Origin: Phoronis australis
Lineage: Eukaryota; Phoronida; Phoronidae
Reading direction: 5' to 3'
Assembly (NCBI GenBank): GCA_002633005.1
Contig: NMRA01001255.1
Span: 1 to 27,030 of the forward strand
Length of the DNA stretch: 27,030 bases
Below are positions 10,470 to 18,184 of this stretch, in pieces (the first letter of the stretch is position 1; each line of letters opens with the position of its first letter). Made by a program: the position numbers and the translations under genes. Below the pieces are notes generated by a model. It was not told where the DNA came from, searched no databases, and worked only from the letters and a program-made list of their open reading frames with translations.

Positions 10470-11128
10470 GTTCTATTGTCCAACAGTTCACTGCTACAGT
10501 CTCGTTTTGATGATGATGGAAATTCAAACTCGCAACCATCGATATTCATGAGAGTGATAAATGAAGCAACAAAAAGACAATTGATGGTCGCTTTGACAGA
10601 TTTTTATTTTGCCTTAGTCGTCAATACATTTATATGGCATCCATGTCGTTGACCTACCAAGTCGCTGAAAATAAAGTATTAAACGTTAATTAATTACAGC
10701 CGTTAGAAACTCGAGCAGAAAATGAAAGACACTTGAGCTGAGTACAGACTGTTGGAGGTAGAGAGGCGAATTTGCAAAATTCATTTCAAAGTTATACATG
10801 TAGTTTTAGTTAGTGTAATGGATTTCCGCCAACATTGTCGACTTGTCCAGTGAGATGAAATCATCGATCACAACTTATGGAAATTAATCCGAAGTAATTT
10901 TGTCGACTTTGCTACGCCGCCAGGCTGTTTCTATCGGCACAAAATTTGTCGTCCTTTGTCGATTTCCACAGACGAAAACTGAAAGAAGTTGAATCTCTTT
11001 GAATAGAGACGGAGACAACAAACTTGAGTTATCTGACTCGTGATCCAAAGCCTTGCAACTTTCGTCCATGAACATAGAACGCGCGAACCAGTCAGTCATC
11101 GCTCCCCAGCAGAAGCAGAAAAGCGGCT
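10470..11128. other. No gene supported
   Basis: A 90-codon minus-strand frame (10884-11156) crosses into the duplicated block. It has no recognisable motif and no partner exon. The duplicated block starts at 11129. Confidence 0.4.
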
Positions 11129-11524
11129 CTAAAATGTCGGAAAAGTAATTTTGCAAAGAATTCCATTTGTTGTGATTTATGATTTTTCATCCAGTTATTC
11201 ACTTGGATGAGTGCGTGGAAACCTTCACCGTCTGTAATGTCCCCGTGTTTTTCGGGTCAAGTTAAGTAGGGATAACGATGAGCAAAACATAATAACTACA
11301 AGTTTTAACTTTGGAATAATTTAAAAATTATTCCAAATTCCCTGACACAGGGGACCTAATCTCCAAGTTCAGACTTGAACTCATTTATCTAAGTTCTCGA
11401 AATCGTTTGCGTACTTGAGACGTTCATAACTCACATGGGTAATCTCTTTCTATCACCTTCTCTTTATCATGAGCTCTTTCTGATTCATGACAAGCTCTGG
11501 CAATATTACTAAAATCGAGTCTTT

Positions 11525-11790
11525 AGTTCAGTGAAAATAAGTAGAGGCTAAGTCCGAAATTTGGGGCGTTGCAGTAAATTAACAGTTCTCTACTTATGTT
11601 CCATAAAATTGAGAAGTCAGCATAGAATTCAATCTCGTTTTGCATTAGGAATAACACTAAAACGCCATAAGAATGGACAATACATGTAAGTGTTTCCACA
11701 AGTCCACAACTCGGCAGTAAATTTAGGCCGAAACTCGCTGGAGTTCTAATTGGGTCAGTTTCACGAAGGCAATGGGGCATTTGTCCCAAA
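11525..11790. repeat. Member of fold-back repeat family
   Basis: Related to the right half of the element at 8021-8462. Shared order of blocks: GAAAATAA followed by GGC.TAGTCC, GGCGTTGCA, ACTAAAAC, CACAAGTCC, TAATTGGG and GTTTCA. Only one inverted end is recognisable here, so the copy is partial or diverged. The same copy recurs in the duplicated block at about 14465-14870. Confidence 0.55.
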
Positions 11791-12353
11791 TTGTCTTTCA
11801 TCGTCAATATCTCGCGTAACCTCGTAAAATCTCGGTTTTTCATCGAGCTCCTTGCGTTAATTAACTCTACCCAGTGTTGGAAAATTAGAAACCAAGCCCT
11901 TCAGTCATAGGTGTAAGATTTGGAAGGATCTTATTCAGGCTAAAACGGCACAGTGGGCTCTGCTCTGTGATTTGAAAACTGATGCGGTGATACGGTATGC
12001 ATGTAGTTTTACTTTATAGAAGTCACATAATGCGTTGAAGTGGTGCGCGATTTTTTCCAGTATCGGCGATCCAATATTCGGTGGTACTCTGATCGACCGG
12101 AGTTGATTGCACTCGTGGCCAGTCGTGAGGTATTGGGAGCTGACTGCGACCCAAAACCACACCACTTGCAACTAAAGAAGTGACGATTCCTGCTAAGGTA
12201 CGTTACATTAGTTTGTGTAGCTTTTGGATCAAAAAGTGTTAAAATTGTTGGGGTTGGGCGCTGCCTTCCTTTAAACATTGAGGCGCAGTTTTCAAAAAAG
12301 TTTAGTCGCAGACCAGATCCAAAAATTCTATTTTTTGGAATTTGCATACGTTT

Positions 12354-12490
12354 TTACTTACAATCGAGACATTTGCAGAATTCAAACCCGAATAAGTTGC
12401 TGCAGTACCCGCCTTTCCTATGCCCTCCTTCTTTGCATCTTTTGCGGCATTTCCTCCCATTACAAGATCTGCGGAATCTTTGTAGGGCAT
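12354..12490 (-). CDS. Mature defensin-like exon, copy A (44 residues plus stop)
   Basis: The minus-strand acceptor CTATTTCAG precedes an exon that enters in phase 1, the same phase as both signal-peptide exons in the window. It opens ALQRFRRSC, matching the SVQRSKRRTC of gene 1. That gives a basic processing site directly before the first cysteine. Seven cysteines follow, spaced C-x4-C-x3-C-x10-C-x8-C-x1-C-x2-C, with GGYC and CKCLDC. The GGYC motif and the final CxCxxC resemble the eight-cysteine mussel-type defensins, one cysteine short. No signal exon lies nearby upstream; the best candidate in the window is at 25098-25179. The stop sits in TGTAAGTAA, which also looks like a splice donor. 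No canonical AATAAA was seen close downstream; AGTAAA and TATAAA variants lie near 12008-12017. Confidence 0.72.
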
Positions 12491-12595
12491 CTGAAATAGA
12501 GGGCATTATTCACGTGTAAAATACATTCGTACTTCATTCCATAGAACTATAGCCCTGGAATACCAACTGCAATCTCGTGGCCGTTGACGATGCAA

Positions 12596-13988
12596 AGCGC
12601 ATGCGAGAGAGTTGCTTGCTTTCACTTGTTCCGTTGTGTGTACTTGCATGCTCTGGAATCTACTATCACTTATGCTTTTCGCATCTCCCCCATTTTCAAC
12701 GGAATTGCAAAAGAGCCATATCACCAGAAAGCCTTTTGCCATTCAATGATGCCTATACCAGAATTCATAAGTAATTATCATTTCGCATACATGACTGGTT
12801 TAAAATATTTTTTAATTCTAAAAACCAAGAGTGTTACCAAACTTCGACAAACAACAGCGTGTAATAGTAACATAAACAGGAAGTGAACCAGAGAGGTTAT
12901 AAAAATGACTAGTTAAGCCATTACAGAAAGAATTTGAATGATTTAAAAGATTTCTTCGATATAAAAATAAAGGTTTAGAATATGGATCCCTCACATCCAT
13001 TGTGGATAATTTAGTCAGGCACTTATCCAAAATTATACATTTTTATGTATTATAATTAACTGAACCTTTTTTGGAGTTTGATACAATTACATTCTTCAGA
13101 AAAATTTGTATTGAAGTAACATTTAAGAAAAATATGGTAAACTACTCCAGGTATATATCCGAAAGTTGCTGATAAAGGTTGTTTGATAGATAAAAATGGG
13201 GAAAATCTACCACAAATCTTTGAAATGCACGGTTTATACATCACCATATTAGCTGCGGTGTAGGAATTCCCATAATAACTTAAAAATAAATTCTTTTGTT
13301 CAGAATATGAAAGTTTGTGATCCTGATACATACATGTACACTGTATATTCTATGTTACCGTAAACAAGAGACATTGGAACACGTCTTTACGATTGTTATT
13401 TTAGTAAAGGCAGTGGAGTCTAGTCATTGACAATATTCATAAAAAGAAACAGTGTTATTTTGAACACCTGTTGTATAGTTGTCAAGGTCAACATTAATGA
13501 ACGAAAAAACGGAACAGTTGGATTGAAAAGCGGTACTTCATGATAAAAAGCGAGACACCTGGGTCTAGGCCAAAACGTAAGGATGAAATGTTCGCTGCAA
13601 CCATAGACTATCGTGAGTACATGGACCACCAACTCCATATATTTTCAATGGACGAAATCTATGATCTTACGCATAAGCCGTGACGTTATTATTCACTAGC
13701 GACACCTGACAAAATCAGCAAGTATTACTTCCGGCAAGCATGGTTGGGTGTTCGGCCACACAGGCGAAATGTAAAGGTCTAAGTTTCCACAGCAGTGACG
13801 TTTGAATTACGCAATTACATGACCAATAGCATTGCCAAAAGTACTTCTGCTATTGGAGGCTTTGAACAGCGTTTCAGCAAAGTACATGCGAGCATTTCGC
13901 GGAAACTAAAATTGGTAATTTAGGAGGGTGGCGCCGTCTCTAGGATGATTTGCAAGAAAGCGTTGGGGGTTGCGAATCTATTGATCTA
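12596..13988. other. 1393-bp segment present in only one copy
   Basis: This AT-rich segment separates copy A from the 98-base tail at 13989-14086. The other copy joins directly across it (15680/15681). It behaves as an insertion or deletion between the two copies. I see no terminal inverted repeat or clear target duplication. Minus-strand frames at 12818-13030 and 13056-13331 are open but unrecognised; they may be remnants of a mobile element. A TACATGTA site lies at about 13331. Confidence 0.6.
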
Positions 13989-14086
13989 TGCTGCAACACA
14001 CAAACGTGCAGAACAGGAGATTTAACACCCAAAAAATCTCGACCAAGTTGCACAAATAAATTATCATGAAACAAAAATTATTAAAA
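13989..14086. repeat. 98-base tail repeated at 15681-15778
   Basis: Starts TGCTGCAACACACAAACGTG and runs up to the ambiguous base. The second copy continues smoothly into AGTAATAAGG and a CA microsatellite. The first copy therefore ends just short of that microsatellite, a typical place for an assembly to break. Confidence 0.9.
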
Positions 14087-14087
14087 N
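14087..14087. other. Ambiguous base (N) at the copy junction
   Basis: The only N in the window. It lies exactly between the end of the first 98-base tail and the start of the second duplicated copy. This suggests a contig join rather than a single uncertain base call. Confidence 0.9.
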
Positions 14088-14535
14088 CTAAAATGTCGGA
14101 AAAGTAATTTTGCAAAGAATTCGATTAGTTGTGATTTATAATTTTTCATCCAGTTATTCACTTGGATGAGTGCGTGGAAATCTTCACCGTCTGTAATGTC
14201 CCTGTGTTTTTCGGGTCAAGTTAAGTAGGGATAACGATGAGCAAAAAATAATAACTACAAGTTAAATTATTCCCAATTCCCTGACACAGGGGACCTAATC
14301 TCCAAGTTCAGACTTGAACTCATTTATCTAAGTTCTCGAAATCGTTTGCGTACTTGAGACGTTCATAACTCACATGGGTAATCTCTTTCTATCACCTTCT
14401 CTTTATCATGAGCTCTTTCTGATTCATGACAAGCTCTGGCAATATTACTAAAATCGAGTCTTAGTTCAATGAAAATAAATAGAGGCCTAGTCCAAAATTT
14501 GGGGCGTTGCAGTAAATTAACAGTTCTCCACTTAT

Positions 14536-14697
14536 AACAGCTTATTATTTAAAATGACTTATTCTTATTAAAATGACATAGGCAAAAAATTGAATTTCGG
14601 ACCTCAAAAGTGAGGCCTCCTATATTAATATAGGAGGCCTCGCCGAAGGGAGGCCAGAGAGCGGGGTTCCTCTATATTAATATGGAATGCTCCGCCG
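14536..14697. mobile_element. Palindrome-bearing insertion in copy B
   Basis: About 160 bases replace nine bases of copy A (between CACTTAT and AATTGAGAAG). The insert carries a perfect 30-base palindrome at 14612-14641, centred on TATATTAATATA with GAGGCCTCC-type arms. A related imperfect version follows at about 14668-14697. It is probably a small non-autonomous element or a remnant of one. No terminal repeat could be fixed. Confidence 0.55.
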
Positions 14698-15438
14698 AAT
14701 TGAGAAGTCAACATAGAGTTCACTCTCGTTTTGAATTAGTAATAACACTAAAACGACATAAGAATGGACAATAAGTGTTTCCACAAGTCCACAACTCCGC
14801 AGTAAATTTAGGCCAAAACTCGCTGGAGTTCTAATCGGGCCAGTTTCACGAAGGCAATCGGGCATTTGTCCCTAATTGTCTTTCATCGTCAATATCTCGC
14901 GTAACCTCGCAAAATCTCGGTTTTTCATCGATCTCCTTGCGTTAATTAACTCTACCCAGTGTTGGAAAAGTAGAAACCAAGCCCTTCAGTCATATGTGTA
15001 AGATTTGGAAGGATCTCATTTAGGCTGAAACGGCACAGTGGGCTCTGGTCTGTCATTTGAAAACTGATGCGGTGATACGGTATGCATGTAGTTTTACTTT
15101 ATAGAAGTCACTTAATGCGTTGAAGTGGTGCGCGATTTTCTCCAGTCTCGGCGATCCAATATTCGGTGGTACTCTGATCGACCGGAGTTGATTGCACTCG
15201 TGGCCAGTCGTGAGGTATCGGGAGCTGACTGCGACCCAAAACCACACCACTTGCAATTAAAGAAGTGACGATTCCTGCTAAGGTATGTTACATTAGTTTG
15301 TGTAGCTTTTGGATCAAAAACTGTTAAAATTGTTGGGGTTGGGCGCTGCCTTCCTTTAAACATTGAGGCGCAGTTTTCAAAAAAGTTTAGTCGCAGACCA
15401 GAACCAAGAATTCTATTTTTTGGAATTTGCATACGTTT

Positions 15439-15575
15439 TTACTTACAATCGAGACATTTGCAGAATTTCAACCCGAATATGTTGATGCAGTATCCGCCTC
15501 TCCAATACCCTCTTTCTTTGCAACTTTTGCGGCATTCCTTCCTATTGCAAGATCTGCGGATTCTCTGTAGGGCAA
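15439..15575 (-). CDS. Mature defensin-like exon, copy B (44 residues plus stop)
   Basis: It matches the exon at 12354-12490 in acceptor (CTGTTTCAG), phase 1 entry, length and all seven cysteines. It opens ALQRIRRSC and ends FCKCLDCK. Seventeen nucleotides differ from copy A by hand count. Fourteen change an amino acid and three are silent, and every cysteine, the GGYC motif and the CKCLDC tail are kept. Changes such as Gly to Arg, His to Tyr, Arg to Trp and Glu to Lys fall on the loops between cysteines. It would be the first mature exon reached from the signal exon at 25098-25179, across about 9.5 kb. Whether the two exons are alleles or tandem paralogues depends on the assembly question at 14087. 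Confidence 0.72.
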
Positions 15576-15793
15576 CTGAAACAGAAGGCATTATTCACAT
15601 GTAAAATACATTCGTACTTCATTCCATAGAACTATAGCCCTGGAATACCAACTGCAATCTCGTGGCCGTTGACGTTGCAATGCTGCAACACACAAACGTG
15701 CAGAACAAGAGATTTAACACTCAAAAATTCTCGACCAAGTTGCACAAATATATTATCATGAAACAAAAATTATTAAAAACAGTAATAAGGCAA

Positions 15794-15800
15794 ACACTCT

Positions 15801-15831
<31 letters not shown>

Positions 15832-15871
15832 GAGCACACGCGCGCGCGCAAATACACACATTCACACTTAC
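15794..15871. repeat. (CA)n / (CG)n microsatellite
   Basis: Alternating CA units with short CGCG interruptions, followed by further ACACA units. The plus-strand reading frame through it (T-H repeats) is an artefact of the repeat. Confidence 0.95.
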
Positions 15872-15874
15872 ATT

Positions 15875-16770
15875 TAGCTAAGCAATTATGAGTAATTTTT
15901 CAAAAGTTCCGTAAACACATCTACATAGATATATGTATTTTAGGGCCTAAACATTTTGCTTAGGCCAAATGTAACTTATTTCCGCAAAATACTGTAAACA
16001 TGATTTTTAAGTCCTTATATCAAAGTATAATTTAGTTCAAAATCTTAAAAATATGTATCAAATTAAGTAATATGTAGCATAATGTTCACATCTTGTCTGT
16101 TATCAAACTAAAAGCCTTTTTGAGCACAATTTTTCTCCTCTGCCGAGATCAGAAAATCGAATATTTCCGTTTCCTATCGTGACCTAAATTCCTTTGCCGG
16201 TTCAGGAACGATTCCTGAATAACGGACATGTTGTCCTTGAAAACGTACATTGTATTGAGATCACCGTGAGCGTGAGCGTTGTTATTTTGTCTGGTTGTTT
16301 TTGATTCTCATTTCGGTTCTTTTTATACAAACTTGACTACCCGGACGTGTGAGCGCAGTGCGTACGTGGCAGCAAATAGGCAACGGCTTTACTGGCCGTT
16401 AAAAATGTTAAAAAAACATCCATACACGGCGATGTTCAACAAAAAACAAGTGTTACCACAAAAGAGTGAGCCTCACATCTCAGTTGTAATAACGAACACC
16501 TGTGCTTGATTTTGTTGTCAGGACACAGTAACCGGCGGCGTGACTCTTCGCTGGGAAAATAATAACTTGTTAAATTGGCTTTGATTTCCAGTTATTAGGG
16601 ACAGTATACATGTATTTCAGAACCTGACAAAAACTTACAATATATACCTCTGGGCCAAGCTGCATAAAAGTTATACGCCGTAAAGGAACAATGACCTCGC
16701 ATTATCACGAGTCACGTTGTTATTGTTGAACAATGCCTCTGACGTCATTGTCATTAAACAATCAAACTTA
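15875..16770. other. No gene recognised
   Basis: An open frame at 16279-16509 on the plus strand has no motif or splice context. One TACATGTA site lies near 16608. If the long-intron model for the second peptide gene holds, this is intron. Confidence 0.45.
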
Positions 16771-16870
16771 TCAAGCGGACGTGACGGGTCCAGTTATATT
16801 TATATAGCATGACCCGCAATGATGGGTCGAGTTATATTTATATAGATAGAACCATCAAGGTAGGTGAAGC

Positions 16871-16899
<29 letters not shown>
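16871..16899. repeat. (TA)n microsatellite
   Basis: A pure TA run at the 3' edge of the Penelope-like element. Confidence 0.95.
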
Positions 16900-16903
<4 letters not shown>

Positions 16904-16936
16904 CGTTGAAAAGTAAGCTGTTCTTTGCTTTAATTA

Positions 16937-16984
16937 GTTTGTACAACAAACTTTCGTAGTGTCTACACAAGTGTCTTTCATCAG
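16937..16984 (-). ncRNA. Hammerhead-ribozyme-like motif of the Penelope-like element
   Basis: On the minus strand CTGATGA (16984-16978) and GAAA (16955-16952) match the two conserved core strings of a hammerhead. After GAAA a perfect short stem, AGTTTG/CAAACT with a five-base loop, is followed by A, as expected for stem III and the cleavage position. Stem II between the core strings is weak: ACAC/GTGT pairs, but an extra segment ACAC(T)AC follows. Stem I is only about 2 pairs. Hammerheads are an established feature of Penelope-like elements, and the motif sits about 340 bases past the stop codon of this one. It may be decayed and inactive. Confidence 0.5.
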
Positions 16985-17323
16985 ATGGTAGTTGATATAA
17001 TAGATCGCCCAGTGTAAGTGGCATCACAAACACATATATATGAGTAAATATATAATAAAACTCTGTACAAAACATATCATAATAAAACAGTAGCGGTACT
17101 TCGACTATACATCAGTCATCAAAGGCAAATAAATCTAAAAATTATCAACGCTATCGTGTATGATACATAAAACAAGAACAATGACATTAAACACAAATAT
17201 AAGGTTGCATACATAAGAGCGCAATTACAGAAGGAATTGTCATGGAAACTAAATTAAACGTACACTGTACTATGTAACATAGTAAAATTTAATAAAATAC
17301 ATAGGTGAAACAACTTATGGACA

Positions 17324-18082
17324 TTATTTATATAACGACAAGGTACGATGGAACCCAGTGTCTTGAGAATTTATGTAAGGTGTTTCAGTTTTTATTATTA
17401 ATGCTTCAAGTATTTTCAAACGAAAGAGGTCACGTTCGAAATACCTGACGATGGTATTATCAACAATATCTGAACGAGAAATTTTCTGTTTGTGGAGTGT
17501 TTGGAAGTGATCTTTAATTGATCCATTCTGTAAGTGCATAGATAACCGGCGAGATAAAGTGCAAGTTGTATAACCAACGTACCTTGAGCAATCAGTGTTT
17601 GAACGAATACATTCGTTGTGGGGACAATTGAACTGATAAATCAAGTCAGTTTTGGCTAACACTCGGACAGACTTTGAGCACATATTGTTTTTAACAACAA
17701 GATCTTTAGTTTTGTGGTTTTGGTAATATATAATTAATTTAAAGCTGTCTTCTGGCTTAACGGTCTTAACATTATTATGGATGATCCGTTTTAAAACTCG
17801 TTCATCTTCAATATAACGTGAATGGAATTGGTTGCGGTAGAATAGTTTTTTGGTACAACCACTTGCTTGTTTTAAACACATAGGCTTCTGCAACTGGCTT
17901 ATGAAAAGCTTCACATTCTCATCAACAAACTTATTGCTGTAACCGTTATTTATCATAATTTGCTTAATGCGATTACACTCGGTGTTGAAGGTTTTCCAGT
18001 CTGAGCAAACGGAATATGCTCTTTTCAAAAAGCTTGTCAAAACAGAGACTTTATATCTCAGAGGACATTGGCTAGTTTCGTG
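17324..18082 (-). pseudogene. Penelope-like element C-terminal fragment with GIY-YIG endonuclease
   Basis: About 250 residues are open on the minus strand, with no ATG at the start; the frame simply enters from the TATACA microsatellite at 18082. The first 40 residues (CPLRYK, FLKRAYSVCSDW, INNGY) fit the region after the reverse-transcriptase core in Penelope-like proteins. The last 105 residues form a GIY-YIG nuclease: IYQFNC with two further cysteines as in the Penelope zinc-binding insert, YVGYT as the GIY-YIG core, an Arg-Arg and His shortly after, and EALIIK with the catalytic-type Glu, then PYIN. Full elements encode a protein several times longer, so the polymerase is lost and the copy cannot move by itself. 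The frame has no internal stop, so truncation is fairly recent. It lies inside the putative long intron of the second peptide gene. Confidence 0.85.

Positions 18083-18160
<78 letters not shown>
18081..18160. repeat. (TATACA)n then (TA)n microsatellite
   Basis: About eight TATACA units followed by about 16 TA units. The Penelope-like frame stays open through it as alternating Tyr-Val and Tyr-Ile codons, which are not real coding sequence. Confidence 0.95.
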
Positions 18161-18161
<1 letters not shown>

Positions 18162-18184
18162 CTGGACTCATCACGACGGATCTA

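Larger units (their letters stand above)
11129..12595. repeat. Duplicated block, copy A
   Basis: From CTAAAATGTCGG onward this segment matches 14088-15680 almost throughout. By hand count there are about 9 differences over roughly 365 bases on the 3' side of the defensin-like exon. Copy B carries an extra insertion of about 160 bases at 14536-14697. Copy A stops matching at 12595, where a 1393-base segment follows that is absent from the other copy. It contains one mature defensin-like exon and one member of the fold-back repeat family. Confidence 0.92.
14088..15680. repeat. Duplicated block, copy B
   Basis: Counterpart of 11129-12595. It is colinear over its whole length apart from small indels and the insertion at 14536-14697. 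Flanking divergence is a few percent, whereas the mature defensin-like exon differs at 17 of 137 positions. At 15681 it runs straight into the 98-base tail without the 1393-base segment. Confidence 0.92.
16774..18180 (-). mobile_element. Truncated Penelope-like retroelement with flanking microsatellites
   Basis: On the minus strand the element carries the C-terminal part of a Penelope-like polyprotein (separate entry), then about 330 bases of 3' sequence with a hammerhead-like motif. It is edged by a TA run (16871-16899) on one side and a TATACA/TA run (18081-18160) on the other. Outside these runs, 16774-16797 and 18157-18180 form an imperfect inverted repeat around TATAACTGGAC. Two direct copies of GGGTC.AGTTATATTTATA (16786-16807 and 16824-16845) lie at the 3' side. 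The 5' part with the reverse-transcriptase core is missing. That is the usual result of incomplete target-primed reverse transcription. Confidence 0.78.

Noticed and set aside
10884-11156. 90-codon minus-strand frame
   Set aside because: No motif, splice context or partner exon. It crosses the edge of the duplicated block.
11523-12347. Minus-strand frames of 78-112 codons in the duplicated block
   Set aside because: They lie downstream of the mature exon's stop, overlap a fold-back repeat, are broken or shortened in the second copy and have no family features.
13420-13638. Possible signal-peptide exon for the mature exon at 12354-12490
   Set aside because: The start MELVVHVL has a His in the hydrophobic run and no basic residue at the start. 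It lacks the LQAL motif, and no donor gives a phase-1 end at a sensible length.
15662-15877. Plus-strand frame ending in Thr-His repeats
   Set aside because: Runs through the CA microsatellite.
16800-17075. Minus-strand frame with Tyr-Ile repeats
   Set aside because: Crosses the TA microsatellite and the untranslated 3' part of the Penelope-like element.
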